64,000 nucleotides of DNA from Motilibacter rhizosphaerae (GTDB lineage: Bacteria > Actinomycetota > Actinomycetes > Motilibacterales > Motilibacteraceae): positions 620,001-684,000 of the forward strand of contig NZ_SGXD01000002.1 in assembly GCF_004216915.1 (NCBI RefSeq), in the 5' to 3' direction. The notes below the pieces were generated by a model. That model was not told the DNA's origin and did not search any database. It saw only the letters and a program-made list of their open reading frames with translations. Made by a program: the position numbers and the translations under genes. Shown piece by piece: positions 1 through 7,992 of the stretch. Position 1 is the stretch's first letter. Each line of letters starts with the position of its first letter.

Positions 1-261
1 CTCGGTGACGGCGGCGAGCGCCGAGAGCACGGTGAAGGTGTCGGGTCGGCCGACCACGTCGAGGTCGTAGATCTTGCCGGCCTGCTCGCGCAGCCGCAGT
101 CCCTCGGCCAGGAAGAGGAAGTCGAACTTCGCCCGCTCGGCGGTCTGCGCGAAGTGCACGAACGACGAGAACTCGATGTGGCTGCCACCGCGCGGGTCGC
201 TCCACACGGTCGTGTTGTTGACGCCGGGGAAGTGCGCGGCGAGGTGGATCTGCTTGGGCAT
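1..261 (-). CDS. FMN-dependent monooxygenase, NtaA/SnaA/DszA family (N-terminal part only)
   Basis: The frame starts at an ATG at 261 and runs off the left edge, so only about 87 residues are seen. A GGAG box lies 7 nt upstream of the ATG. The start MPKQIHLAAHFPGVNNTTVW, followed by SHIEFSSFVHFAQTAERAKFDFLFLAEGL, is the usual opening of the nitrilotriacetate / dibenzothiophene-sulfone / pristinamycin monooxygenase branch of the luciferase-like superfamily. These enzymes use reduced FMN and O2 to oxidise C-N or C-S bonds. It is the third gene of a leftward operon behind a SAM riboswitch, 32 nt after the preceding gene, so the substrate is probably an organosulfur compound (inference). The catalytic core lies outside the window. 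Confidence 0.85.
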   Translation of the reverse strand, partial: MPKQIHLAAHFPGVNNTTVWSDPRGGSHIEFSSFVHFAQTAERAKFDFLFLAEGLRLREQAGKIYDLDVVGRPDTFTVLSALAAVTE

Positions 262-293
262 CGGTCGTCTCCGGTGGTGGCGTCAGATCGCCG

Positions 294-1484
294 TCAGACG
301 GCGGCGTAGCGGTTGGCGGGCCGCGGGAGCCCGAAGTGACCGCGCAGGGTGCTGGCGGTGTAGGCCGTGCGGAAGGCCCCCCGCCGCTGCAGCTCGGGGA
401 CCAGCCCCGTCGTGATGTGCGCGAGGTCGGTCGCGAGCACGGCGGGACGCAGCCGGTAGCCGTCGAGCCCGGCGGAGGCCCAGTCCTGCAGGCGGTCCGC
501 CAACTCGGTGGGCGTCCCGGCGATGACGTCGACGTCGGTCGACCACGGCTCCCCGGCGAGCTCGTCCAAGCGTGCCAGGCGGTCCTGCGCCTCGGCGGTC
601 GTGGCGCCGAGCACCACGGCGAGGTCGCCGAGGACGTGCCCCGGGCCGTCGGTACGCGCCGCGGCCGACCGCTCGGCCGCCACGCCCTCGACGGCGGCGC
701 GCGCCTCCTCGAGGCTGTGCGGCGTCACGATGGCCACGTCGGCCGCCCGCCCTGCCACGGCGTACGCGGCGGGGCCGTGCGCGAGCGCGACGACCAGCGG
801 CTGGCCCTGCGGCGGGCGCGGCGTGATCGAGGGGCCACGGACGCTGAAGTGCTTGCCCTCGAAGTCGATGTAGTGCAGCTTCTCGATGTCGACGAAGCGC
901 CCGGTCGCGACGTCGCGGATCTCCGCGTCGTCCTCCCAGCTGTCCCAGAGCCGGCGCAGGACCTCGACGTAGTCGACCACCTCGCCGAGCAGGTCGACCA
1001 CGAGCGGATCGCCCGCGATGTCGACGCCCTGGCGCGGCACGAAGGAGACCTCGCGACGCCCGAAGTGGCGGGCCTCGAAGGGCCGCAGGGAGGCCTGCAC
1101 GCGCAGGCCCGCGCGACCGGTGCTGACGTAGTCGAGCGTGGCGACGGCCTTGCTCAGGTGGAAGGGCTCGGTGTGCGTGACGGTGGCGCTCGGCACGAGG
1201 CCGATGTGCCGCGTGGTCGGCGCCACGCGTGCGGCGGTCAGCACGGCGTCGAGCCGGCCGCGGACCCGGTCGGTGCGGCCGTCCGGCGCGTCGTCGCGCT
1301 CGGACTGCAGGGCCAGCCCGTCCTCGATCGTGACGAGGTCGAGCAGCCCGCGCTCGGCCACCGCGACCAGCTCGGTCCAGTACGCCGCCGACAGCAGGTC
1401 GTGTGGCGCGGCGGCCGGGTCGCGCCAGGCCGCGGGGTGCCAGCCGGCGCCCTCGAGGCCGACGGCGAGGTGGAGCTGGCTCAT
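294..1484 (-). CDS. LLM-class (luciferase-like) flavin-dependent monooxygenase
   Basis: This is a 396-residue luciferase-like monooxygenase with the family pattern along its length: N-terminal barrel strand MSQLHLAVGLEGAG, a VTIEDGLALQ strand, RHIGLVPSATVTHTEPFHLSKAVATLDYVSTGRAGLRVQ (flavin-side strand and helix), and a long C-terminal half. It belongs to the same superfamily as the gene that follows it. The ATG at 1484 overlaps the stop of the upstream gene (ATGA), which shows translational coupling. Homologues commonly sit in sulfur-scavenging operons with FMN monooxygenases and an ABC importer, and the SAM riboswitch upstream supports this. The substrate is not identifiable. It could alternatively be an F420-dependent member, which cannot be separated by eye. 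Confidence 0.9.
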   Translation of the reverse strand: MSQLHLAVGLEGAGWHPAAWRDPAAAPHDLLSAAYWTELVAVAERGLLDLVTIEDGLALQSERDDAPDGRTDRVRGRLDAVLTAARVAPTTRHIGLVPSATVTHTEPFHLSKAVATLDYVSTGRAGLRVQASLRPFEARHFGRREVSFVPRQGVDIAGDPLVVDLLGEVVDYVEVLRRLWDSWEDDAEIRDVATGRFVDIEKLHYIDFEGKHFSVRGPSITPRPPQGQPLVVALAHGPAAYAVAGRAADVAIVTPHSLEEARAAVEGVAAERSAAARTDGPGHVLGDLAVVLGATTAEAQDRLARLDELAGEPWSTDVDVIAGTPTELADRLQDWASAGLDGYRLRPAVLATDLAHITTGLVPELQRRGAFRTAYTASTLRGHFGLPRPANRYAAV

Positions 1485-2362
1485 CGCTCGCCCTCCCACT
1501 CGAGCTGGACCGCACCGGGCCCGGTGAACGAGGCGAAGCGGGTGGTGGAGCGGAAGGCGGGGAGCGCGTACAGCTCGCGCCCCCAGCGCCAGAGGGCGGG
1601 CCAGTGCGGCAGCGCCGGGCCGATGCGGCCGCCCACGTTGTGCTCGGCGTCGTAGCGGACCACGGAGACCCACAGCCGGACATCGGCCTCGGTGAGCTGG
1701 TCGCCGAGCAGGAACCTGCTGCCGGACAGGCGCTCCTCGAGCTCGGCGAAGCGCGCGAGCAGGCGCTCCCGCGCCTGCGGGGCGCCCGGGCCGTCGCCCC
1801 CTGCCACGCTGATGCCCTGGTTGACGTCGGGGCCCAGCTGCGCGTCCAGCGCCTCGATCTCGTCGCGCAGGTGCTCGGGGTAGGTGCCAGCCGTCGCGCC
1901 GAACTGCGTGGCGAGGTCGATGCCGAGCAGGCGGAAGTCGTTGCTCACCACGCGGCCGGTGACGCGGTCCCACAGCGTCGGGACGGAGACGAGCCCGTCG
2001 AAGCCCGGCTCGGTGCGGTCGTACGCCTCGCGCAGCAGGGCGAAGCCGTTGACAGGGTCCGGCCCGTGCGTCTCGCGGAACGCCCAGCCGCGGCCGTCGC
2101 GCTCGTCGTCGACGAAGGACACGGAGACGACCTCGGCCAGACCGTTGAGCGCCAGCTCCAGCGTGACCCGCTGGGACCACGGGCAGAACCAGCCGGCGTA
2201 GACGTGGTAGCGCCCACCGACGGCGGGGTAGCCGCTCGCCCCGTCCGCCGTGATGCGGTCGGTGAAGCGGTACACCGGGCGCGTGTCTCCGGGGTCGCGG
2301 TGCACCGCGTAGGTGCCGTGCTCCCCCACGTCCACGGGGCTGGCGCAGGTCGCCATGCTCAT
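1481..2362 (-). CDS. Glutathionyl-hydroquinone-reductase-like (ECM4/YqjG, GST-omega type) protein
   Basis: This 293-residue protein has a thioredoxin-like N-terminal domain carrying YAGWFCPWSQRVTLELAL (active-site Cys about residue 60; the family motif is CPWxxR). Downstream come the signature NDFRLL helix and an all-helical GST C-terminal domain with LLGDQLTEADVRLW. Family members reduce thiol-conjugated hydroquinones. Actinomycetes make mycothiol, so the thiol cofactor here may be mycothiol rather than glutathione (inference). The ATG at 2362 is preferred to the ATG at 2356 because AGGAG sits 5 nt before it. It is the first gene of a leftward operon with two flavin monooxygenases, directly behind a SAM-type riboswitch. 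It may reduce or de-conjugate a sulfur adduct in the same pathway, as thiol-transferases do in Bacillus sulfur operons. Confidence 0.88.
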   Translation of the reverse strand: MSMATCASPVDVGEHGTYAVHRDPGDTRPVYRFTDRITADGASGYPAVGGRYHVYAGWFCPWSQRVTLELALNGLAEVVSVSFVDDERDGRGWAFRETHGPDPVNGFALLREAYDRTEPGFDGLVSVPTLWDRVTGRVVSNDFRLLGIDLATQFGATAGTYPEHLRDEIEALDAQLGPDVNQGISVAGGDGPGAPQARERLLARFAELEERLSGSRFLLGDQLTEADVRLWVSVVRYDAEHNVGGRIGPALPHWPALWRWGRELYALPAFRSTTRFASFTGPGAVQLEWEGER

Positions 2363-2435
2363 GCGTCTCCTGTCGTCGGGGAGCACGAGGCCGAGCCCCA
2401 CGAGGGGAGCCCGGACCCGCGCTTGCCGCGGTGCG

Positions 2436-2523
2436 GCCGTGTCCTCACCCGGGGCACCCCGCCGCGGTCGGAGGGTTGCCGGCCAGCTAGCCGGGGCTTG
2501 TCGCTGGCGCTCGTGACGACTCC
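2436..2523 (-). promoter_or_regulatory. SAM riboswitch, S-box-like (SAM-I/SAM-IV superfamily)
   Basis: Read on the minus strand, 2520 down to 2440 gives the actinobacterial SAM-sensing leader pattern. It contains GCGCCAGCGACAAGCCCCGG, then CTAGCTGGCCGGCAACC, then CGCGGCGGGGTGCCCC, then GGGTGAGGAC. The GGCAACC core sits between the GCCAGC/GCTGGC stem and the GGGGTGCCCC hairpin. GTC at the 5' end can pair with GAC at the 3' end to close P1. The element ends about 75 nt before the ATG at 2362. Known members bind S-adenosylmethionine and shut down sulfur genes, so the three downstream genes should be expressed when sulfur is limiting. The exact Rfam subtype was not tested. Confidence 0.8.
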
Positions 2524-2744
2524 GAGCATGCGTCGAGATCCTCGTAGCGGCAACCGTTCTATCGCCCCGTTCCACATCGTGGACAGGTCCTCGAACCGGT
2601 CGGCCGGGGGGCCGGAAGCCGCGTACGGTCCTCGCCAGACGACCTGCGGGAAACGCCCCGGCACCGCGGGTCCCGTCCCCGCGGCTCGGCAGGACGCACG
2701 CCCGCGTCCCCGGCTCGCGCTCCCCCTCGCCCTGGAGATCCCGC
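2524..2744. other. Divergent intergenic region between sulfur operon and ABC importer
   Basis: This stretch should hold the promoters of both the leftward riboswitch-controlled operon and the rightward ABC importer. No convincing -35/-10 pair was found for either direction. A GGCAACC string at about 2549 on the plus strand looks like a riboswitch core, but its flanks do not pair. The importer's ribosome site is GGAG about 8 nt before the ATG at 2745. Confidence 0.4.
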
Positions 2745-3758
2745 ATGAGCGCCACGCAGACGCCCGAGACCGGCACTGCGCCACCGGTCCCGGCCCCGCT
2801 CCCGAAGGCAGCCGAGCAGGGCGCCGCCCACGGCAGCGACCCCACCGACGGGCTCCTCCCCGGCCGCCCGCTGCCCGCGCGCCGCCCCGGCCGCTGGGCC
2901 GCGACCGCGGTGACGCTGGTGGTGGTGGCGCAGCTGGTGCACGGCCTCGTCACCAACCGCGCCTTCCAGTGGACGGTCGTCGGCGACTGGTTCGTCGACC
3001 CCGTCGTGCTCGACGGTCTGCGGATCACCCTCGAGGTGACCGCCCTGAGCGCGGTCCTCGGGGGCGCGCTCGGCGTGCTGCTGGCCCTCGCCCGGCTCTC
3101 GGGCGTACCGCTGCTGCAGGGCGCGTCGTGGGTCTACGTGTGGATCTTCCGCTCGGTGCCGATGCTCGTGCTGCTGCTCCTCGTCTTCAACTTCAACGCG
3201 CTCTACAGCCGGTTGCAGGTCGGCGTGCCGTTCGGGCCCGGCTTCGCGCACGTCGACACGCTGACGCTGCTCGGCAGCCCGCTGGTGATCGCGGTGGTGG
3301 GCTTCACGCTCAACGAGGCGGCGTACGCGGCGGAGCTCGTCCGCGGCGGCATCCTCTCGGTCGACCAGGGCCAGCTCGAGGCGGCCAGCGCGCTCGGACT
3401 GCCGAAGCACCGGCAGTACACCCGGATCGTGCTGCCGCAGGCGCTGCGCGCGATCGTCCCGACCTACGTCAACCAGATCATCGGGCTCGTCAAGGGCACC
3501 TCGCTGGTCTACTACGTCTCGCTGCTCGACCTCTTCGGCCAGGTGCAGACGCAGAACTCCCGCGTGCCGCAGGACATCATCCCGCTCTACCTCGTCGCGA
3601 CGATCTGGTACGTCGTGCTCACCAGCGCCCTCGGCGTCGTGCAGTACTACGTCGAGCGCAGGTACGCCCGCGGCCACGTCCGCTCGCTGCCGCCCACACC
3701 GCTGCAGCGGCTGCGGGCGCGCGTCGCCTCGCTGCGCCCGCAGCAGGTAGCGGCATGA
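2745..3758 (+). CDS. Polar amino-acid-type ABC transporter permease (HisM/GlnP family)
   Basis: This 337-residue permease has a long hydrophilic N-terminus (about 50 residues), one leading transmembrane helix, and then the His/Glu/Gln/Arg/opine-type transmembrane domain. The cytoplasmic EAA loop is plain: GQLEAASALGLPKHRQYTRIVLPQALRAIVP, the segment that docks on the ATPase. WIFRSVPMLVLLLLVFNFN is the usual second core helix. The gene overlaps the next one by ATGA and is followed by its binding protein, so the set is a complete importer. Because it diverges from a SAM-riboswitch operon of flavin monooxygenases, it probably imports a sulfur amino acid or related thioether rather than glutamate. 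The Bacillus Yxe and Tcy systems are the model (inference). Confidence 0.93.
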   Translation: MSATQTPETGTAPPVPAPLPKAAEQGAAHGSDPTDGLLPGRPLPARRPGRWAATAVTLVVVAQLVHGLVTNRAFQWTVVGDWFVDPVVLDGLRITLEVTALSAVLGGALGVLLALARLSGVPLLQGASWVYVWIFRSVPMLVLLLLVFNFNALYSRLQVGVPFGPGFAHVDTLTLLGSPLVIAVVGFTLNEAAYAAELVRGGILSVDQGQLEAASALGLPKHRQYTRIVLPQALRAIVPTYVNQIIGLVKGTSLVYYVSLLDLFGQVQTQNSRVPQDIIPLYLVATIWYVVLTSALGVVQYYVERRYARGHVRSLPPTPLQRLRARVASLRPQQVAA

Positions 3759-4543
3759 CCGCGCTGCAGGCCGAGCCGAGGCTTGGCAGCGCGCTGCAGG
3801 TGCGCGGCGCCCACAAGTCCTACGGCTCCGTGCCCGTCCTCCAGGGGATCGACCTCGACGTGCCGCACGGCCAGGTCGTCGCCGTCATCGGGCCGTCGGG
3901 GTCGGGGAAGTCCACGCTGCTGCGCACGATCAACGGCCTCGAGCGCCTCGACGAGGGCTGGGTCAGCGTCGGCGGCGAGCTCATCGGCGTGCGCCGCGAG
4001 GGCGACCGGCTGCGCGAGCTGACGGAGCGCGCGCTGCTGCGCCAGCGGGCCCGTATCGGCTTCGTCTTCCAGAGCTTCAACCTCTTCCCGCACCTCACGG
4101 TGCTGGACAACGTGGTCGAGGCGCCGGTGTCCGCGCAGCGGCGCAAGCGCGCCGAGGTCGAGCCCGAGGCGCTCGAGCTGCTCGCCCAGGTCGGGCTGGC
4201 GGACCGGGCCGGCGCGTACCCGCGCCAGCTGTCGGGCGGTCAGCAGCAGCGCGTCGCGATCGCGCGGGCGCTCGCCCTGCGTCCCGAGCTGATCCTCTTC
4301 GACGAGCCGACCAGCGCGCTCGACCCCGAGCTCGTCAGCGAGGTGCTCGCCGTCATCGCCGGGCTGGCCCGCTCCGGCACCACGCTCGTCATCGTCACGC
4401 ACGAGATCGCCTTCGCCCGGGAGACGGCCGATGTGGTCGTCTTCCTCGACGAGGGGCGCGTCGTCGAGCAGGGCCCGCCCGCGTGCGTCCTCGACGACCC
4501 CCAGCACCCGCGTACCCGCGAGTTCCTCTCCAAGGTCCTTTAG
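3755..4543 (+). CDS. Amino-acid-type ABC transporter ATP-binding protein
   Basis: This 262-residue ATPase has all motifs of the GlnQ/HisP family: Walker A GPSGSGKST (about residues 45-53), Q-loop FVFQSFNLFPHLTVLDNV, signature LSGGQQQR, Walker B LILFDEPTSALDPE, and switch His in VTHE. The ATG at 3755 overlaps the permease stop (ATGA), so the two are translationally coupled. The LFPHLTVLDNV stretch after the Q-loop is typical of polar amino acid importers. It energises uptake by the permease upstream and the lipoprotein downstream. An overlong leftward extension of this frame exists but is antisense to the first operon and was not used. Confidence 0.95.
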   Translation: MTALQAEPRLGSALQVRGAHKSYGSVPVLQGIDLDVPHGQVVAVIGPSGSGKSTLLRTINGLERLDEGWVSVGGELIGVRREGDRLRELTERALLRQRARIGFVFQSFNLFPHLTVLDNVVEAPVSAQRRKRAEVEPEALELLAQVGLADRAGAYPRQLSGGQQQRVAIARALALRPELILFDEPTSALDPELVSEVLAVIAGLARSGTTLVIVTHEIAFARETADVVVFLDEGRVVEQGPPACVLDDPQHPRTREFLSKVL

Positions 4544-4592
4544 ACCCCCTCCCCGCAGCACGTTCTCCAGCACCCCGATCAGGAGCACTCCC

Positions 4593-5636
4593 ATGCCATC
4601 GCCCGCCCGCACTCCTCTAGGCCTCGCTGCCGCCGCCGCCCTCGCCGCGACCGTGCTCAGCGGCTGCGGGTCGTCGACCAGGGCGCAGGACGCCGCGAGC
4701 AGCACCAGCGCCGGGGGCTCCACCGCGGCCGCGGGCACCACGTCCGTCCTCGTCGGCGGCAACGCGGGCTCGCTGCACGCCTCCACCCCGGTCACGCTCA
4801 GCATCGCGGTGGACCAGGCCGCGCGGGCCGAGCTGCCCGCCGACGTCGTCAAGCGCGGCACCCTCGTCATCGGCGAGGGCGCGCTGCCGACGGGGTTCCC
4901 GCCCCTCGCGTTCGTCGGCGACGACAAGCGCACGCTGACCGGCGCCGAGCCCGACCTCGGCCGGCTCGTCGCGGCGACCCTCGGCCTCAAGCCCGTCATC
5001 ACGAACGCCACGTGGGACAACCTGTTCGTCGGCATCGACAGCGGCAAGACCGACGTGGGCTTCTCGAACATCACCGATACCGAGAAGCGCAAGGAGAAGT
5101 ACGACTTCGCGAGCTACCGGCAGGACAACCTCGGCTTCCAGGTGCTGGCCTCCAGCACCTGGCAGTTCGCCGGTGACTACCACAACCTCGCCGGGCTCAC
5201 TGTCGCCGTCGGCAGCGGCACCAACCAGGAGAAGATCCTGCTGGAGTGGCAGTCCAAGGTGAAGGCCGAGGGCAAGAAGCTCAACGGCAAGTTCTACACC
5301 GACGACAGCACGATCGCCCTGGCCCTGCGCTCGAAGCAGGTCGACGCCTACCTCGGCCCGAACCCGAGCATCGCGTACGCCAACCAGCAGTCGCGGGGCA
5401 CCGCGAGCGCGACGCGCACGGCGGGCACGTACTCGGGCGCCGGCGCGAGTCTCCAGGGCCTCATCGCCGCCACGACCAAGAAGGGCGACGGACTCAACAA
5501 GCCGGTGGCCGACGCGATCAACACGCTCATCGCGAACGGCACCTACGCCAAGTGGCTGGCGGCGTGGAACCTCAGCAACGAGGCGGTCAAGACCGCCGAG
5601 ATCAACCCGCCCGGCCTGCCCATCACCAACAGCTGA
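4593..5636 (+). CDS. Amino-acid-type ABC transporter substrate-binding lipoprotein
   Basis: This 347-residue protein starts at ATG 4593, with AGGAG 7 nt upstream. A lipoprotein signal ends in LSGC, with the acylated Cys about residue 25. A serine/alanine-rich linker follows, then a bacterial extracellular solute-binding family 3 domain. That domain is recognised by LVIGEGALPTGFPPLAFVGDDKRTLTGAEPDLG, VGFSNITDTEKRKEKYDF and the GLTVAVGSGTNQEKIL lobe-2 strand. The lipid-anchored protein captures the ligand outside the membrane and hands it to the permease. The ligand is unknown; the sulfur-operon neighbourhood suggests a sulfur amino acid. The last 14 nt overlap the convergent small gene on the other strand. 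Confidence 0.92.
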   Translation: MPSPARTPLGLAAAAALAATVLSGCGSSTRAQDAASSTSAGGSTAAAGTTSVLVGGNAGSLHASTPVTLSIAVDQAARAELPADVVKRGTLVIGEGALPTGFPPLAFVGDDKRTLTGAEPDLGRLVAATLGLKPVITNATWDNLFVGIDSGKTDVGFSNITDTEKRKEKYDFASYRQDNLGFQVLASSTWQFAGDYHNLAGLTVAVGSGTNQEKILLEWQSKVKAEGKKLNGKFYTDDSTIALALRSKQVDAYLGPNPSIAYANQQSRGTASATRTAGTYSGAGASLQGLIAATTKKGDGLNKPVADAINTLIANGTYAKWLAAWNLSNEAVKTAEINPPGLPITNS

Positions 5637-5841
5637 GCCGAGGGCTCATCGCAGGGCGCGCACCGCTGGCGACTGCGGTGAGCCACCGCCGGACGGCGTC
5701 GACGAGCGCGTCGACGCCGTCCGCCACGTCCACGGTCTGGTCGGCGTCGTCCCCGGTGAGCAGCCGAGCGCGGACGGCCTGCTCCCCCGGCTCCTCCCCG
5801 TCGGGCTCGTGCCACGCGCGGATGACGAGGACCGTGCTCAT
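5623..5841 (-). CDS. Small hypothetical protein downstream of BTAD regulator
   Basis: A 72-residue protein beginning MSTVLVIRAWHEPDGEEPGEQ. The ATG at 5841 overlaps the stop of the upstream regulator (ATGA), which supports a real coupled gene. It has an N-terminal beta strand (TVLVIRAW), an acidic middle (LLTGDDADQTVDVADGVDALVDAVRRWL) and no membrane segment. Similar small proteins are often found after BTAD-domain regulators in actinomycetes, but no function is known to me. Its end overlaps the convergent binding-protein gene by 14 bp. Confidence 0.7.
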   Translation of the reverse strand: MSTVLVIRAWHEPDGEEPGEQAVRARLLTGDDADQTVDVADGVDALVDAVRRWLTAVASGARPAMSPRLSCW

Positions 5842-6623
5842 CGCGGCCTCCGCTCGGCGGGCCTGCCCAGCAGGTCCGCGACCAGCCGGCGGATCGCCGG
5901 CAGGGGCGCGAGCCCGAGCTCGCTGCGGACGAGCCTGCGGTAGAGGTCGTACTGCCGCAGCGCCTTTCCCGGGTTGCCCTCGGCCAGGTGCGCCTCGATC
6001 ACCGCGCGGTGCGCGCTCCCCCGCAGCGGCTCGCCTGCGACGGCAGCGAGCCCCGCGGTGAGGGCGCTGTCGTGCTGTCCTTGGGCGCTGGAGCGCCGGC
6101 AGAGCGCCTCGAGCGCGTGCAGCCTCCGCTGGCGGTGCCGCTCCCGCTCGAGCAGCACCCAGTCCTCGCCCCAGTCGGGCAGCACGTCGCGGTCGAGCAG
6201 CCGGACGTCGCACTCGGTGCCCTCGACCGACAGGCTCGTGATGCTGTCCTCCGCCGCCCAGAGGTCCACGCTCGTCCCGCCCGCCAGCCCCACGTGGGTC
6301 GGGGTGACCGTGATGAGCGGGAGCCCGCGCGGGCGCGGCAGCCGCCACAGCGTCGAGCGCAGGCTGGCCCCCGCCTTGTCCTCCATGCTCTCCGGCCACA
6401 GCACGCCGGCGAGCTGCTGACGGCGTACGGGCCTGTGGTGCAGCGCGAGGTACGCGACCAGCCGCTCCGCGCGCGACCGGAGGGCGACGCTCCCCTCTGC
6501 GCCTCGTCGCCGGCACTGCCTGCACGGCTGTGTGCGTGCTCGACCTCGTGGTGGTCGGGCTGGCCGTGCGCTGAGGCGTCTGCGAGGCTGGGCGGCGCCG
6601 CACCGCCGCACCCGCTGGAGCAT
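5838..6623 (-). CDS. BTAD-domain transcriptional regulator (SARP-like)
   Basis: The recognisable part begins at about residue 50. It has a winged-helix segment (SRAERLVAYLALHHRPVRRQQLAGVLWP, then ASLRSTLWRL, then LITVTPTHVGL), followed by the helical bacterial transcriptional activation domain: WVLLERERHRQRRLHALEAL through RQYDLYRRLVRSELGLAPLPAIRRL. SARP-type proteins bind direct repeats and activate nearby genes. The start is doubtful. ATG 6623 leaves a 45-residue arginine/cysteine-rich leader unlike the family and lies only 2 nt from the divergent start at 6626. No GTG or ATG is available closer to the domain, so the beginning may be mis-set or degraded. The small gene at 5623 is coupled downstream. 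Confidence 0.72.
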   Translation of the reverse strand: MLQRVRRCGAAQPRRRLSARPARPPRGRARTQPCRQCRRRGAEGSVALRSRAERLVAYLALHHRPVRRQQLAGVLWPESMEDKAGASLRSTLWRLPRPRGLPLITVTPTHVGLAGGTSVDLWAAEDSITSLSVEGTECDVRLLDRDVLPDWGEDWVLLERERHRQRRLHALEALCRRSSAQGQHDSALTAGLAAVAGEPLRGSAHRAVIEAHLAEGNPGKALRQYDLYRRLVRSELGLAPLPAIRRLVADLLGRPAERRPR

Positions 6624-6625
6624 CC

Positions 6626-7501
6626 GTGGACCTCGCCCTGCACGTCCCCGACTTCACGCCGTACGGCGACCCCGCCGGCCTCGCCGAGGGGCTCACGGCC
6701 ACCGCGCGCGCGGCGGAGGACGCAGGCTTCGTGACGCTGACGCTGATGGACCACTGGTTCCAGATGGAGGCGATGGCGCCGGCGACCGACCCCATGCTCG
6801 ACGGCTACACCGCCCTCGGCTTCCTCGCCGGACGCACCGAGCGGCTGCAGCTGGGGCTGCTCGTCACCGGTGTGACCTACCGGCACCCGGGGCTGCTCGC
6901 CAAGACGGTCGCCACGCTGGACGTGCTCTCCGGCGGCCGCGCGCTGCTCGGCATCGGCGCCGCGTGGTACGACCGCGAGCACCGCGGCCTCGGCGTGCCG
7001 TTCCCGCCGGTCGCCGAGCGCTTCGAGCGGCTCGAGGAGGCGCTGCAGATCTGCAAGCAGATGTGGAGCGACGACGACGGGGCCTACGAGGGCAGGCACT
7101 ACCAGCTCGCCGAGACGCTCTGCGTGCCCCAGCCGCTGCAGCCCGGTGGGCCGCCCGTCCTCATCGGCGGGATGGGCGAGCGGAAGACCCTGCGCCTCGT
7201 CGCGCAGTACGCCGACGCCTGCAACCTGTTCGACGCCGGCCTCGACGTGCTGCGCGACAAGCTCGCCGTGCTGGACCAGCACTGCGCCGACGTCGGCCGC
7301 GACCCCGCGACCGTGCAGCGCACCGTCGTGGCGGCCGGCGACCCCCTCGCGGACGTCGACGAGTTTGTGGCGCGGATGCAGAGCTACGCCGAGCTCGGCA
7401 TCAGCAAGGCGTGGGTGTCGCGCCGCGGCCCCGGCCCGGCGATCCCCGGGTGGGTCGAGCAGGTCGGCGAGCAGGTGCTGCCGCGGCTGCGCGAGCTGTA
7501 G
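6626..7501 (+). CDS. LLM-class F420-dependent oxidoreductase
   Basis: This 291-residue protein starts with GTG at 6626, with CTGGAG 5 nt upstream. The opening DLALHVPDFTPYGDPAGLAEGLTATARAAEDAGFVTLTLMDHWF and the block ERLQLGLLVTGVTYRHPGLLAKTVATLDVLSGGRALLGIGAAWYDREHRGLG are the classic F420-type luciferase-like pattern. The C-terminal part has PPVLIGGMGERKTLRLVAQYADACNLF. Such enzymes transfer hydride between F420 (or FMN) and diverse substrates. It is a single gene, divergent from the BTAD regulator, which could control it. The substrate is unknown. Confidence 0.9.
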   Translation: MDLALHVPDFTPYGDPAGLAEGLTATARAAEDAGFVTLTLMDHWFQMEAMAPATDPMLDGYTALGFLAGRTERLQLGLLVTGVTYRHPGLLAKTVATLDVLSGGRALLGIGAAWYDREHRGLGVPFPPVAERFERLEEALQICKQMWSDDDGAYEGRHYQLAETLCVPQPLQPGGPPVLIGGMGERKTLRLVAQYADACNLFDAGLDVLRDKLAVLDQHCADVGRDPATVQRTVVAAGDPLADVDEFVARMQSYAELGISKAWVSRRGPGPAIPGWVEQVGEQVLPRLREL

Positions 7502-7520
7502 GCATGCTCCGGGTCGGGCC

Positions 7521-7898
7521 CTAGCCGAGGGCCTGCGTCTGGGCCAGGGCCTGGGCGACGACCTGGAGCAGGTCGACCGCGGCGTACGGCTTGGCGAGGT
7601 AGCGCGCGCCCTGCGCCCGCACGCGGTCCGCCAGCTGCACCGCGGGCGAGGCCGTCACCATGACGACCCGCTCGGCGCGGAGCCCGGCCCGCGCGAGCGA
7701 GTCCAGGACGCTGAACCCGTCGGCGCCCGGAAGCCCGACGTCGACGATCGCGACCTCAGGGGCGGGCCCGCTCGCGAGCAGCGCGACGGCCTCCTCGCCG
7801 CTCGCGACGCAGCGCGCCTCGTGGTCCGCGCGGCGCAGCTGGGCGGCCAGAAGGAAGCGCACGTCCGGGTCGTCCTCGACGACGAGCACCCGCGCCAT
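7521..7898 (-). CDS. Stand-alone response-regulator receiver protein
   Basis: A 125-residue protein that is only a CheY-like receiver: acidic pair EDD near the N-terminus, phospho-acceptor Asp in VAIVDVGLPGADGFSVLD (about residue 54), Thr in VVMVTASP and Lys in YLAKPYAAVDLL. It has no output domain. ATG 7898 is chosen over longer frames because GGAGGTGGCGGG sits directly upstream and because the receiver fold starts there (MARVLVVEDDPDVRFLLA). No histidine kinase is adjacent, so the partner is unknown. It is convergent with the oxidoreductase gene, leaving only 19 nt between stops. Confidence 0.9.
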   Translation of the reverse strand: MARVLVVEDDPDVRFLLAAQLRRADHEARCVASGEEAVALLASGPAPEVAIVDVGLPGADGFSVLDSLARAGLRAERVVMVTASPAVQLADRVRAQGARYLAKPYAAVDLLQVVAQALAQTQALG

Positions 7899-7992
7899 CC
7901 CGCCACCTCCTCGTCCGCGTCCCCGTCCCCGTCTCCTGCCCTCCCGATCGGCGGGGCGGCGGGCGGGCTGAGCGAGTGGCGCCCCCTCCCTG

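Noticed and set aside
2540-2580. A second riboswitch core (AGCGGCAACCG) on the plus strand before the ABC importer
   Set aside because: Only the GGCAACC string is present. Flanking stems do not pair and the later SAM-contact hairpin is missing.
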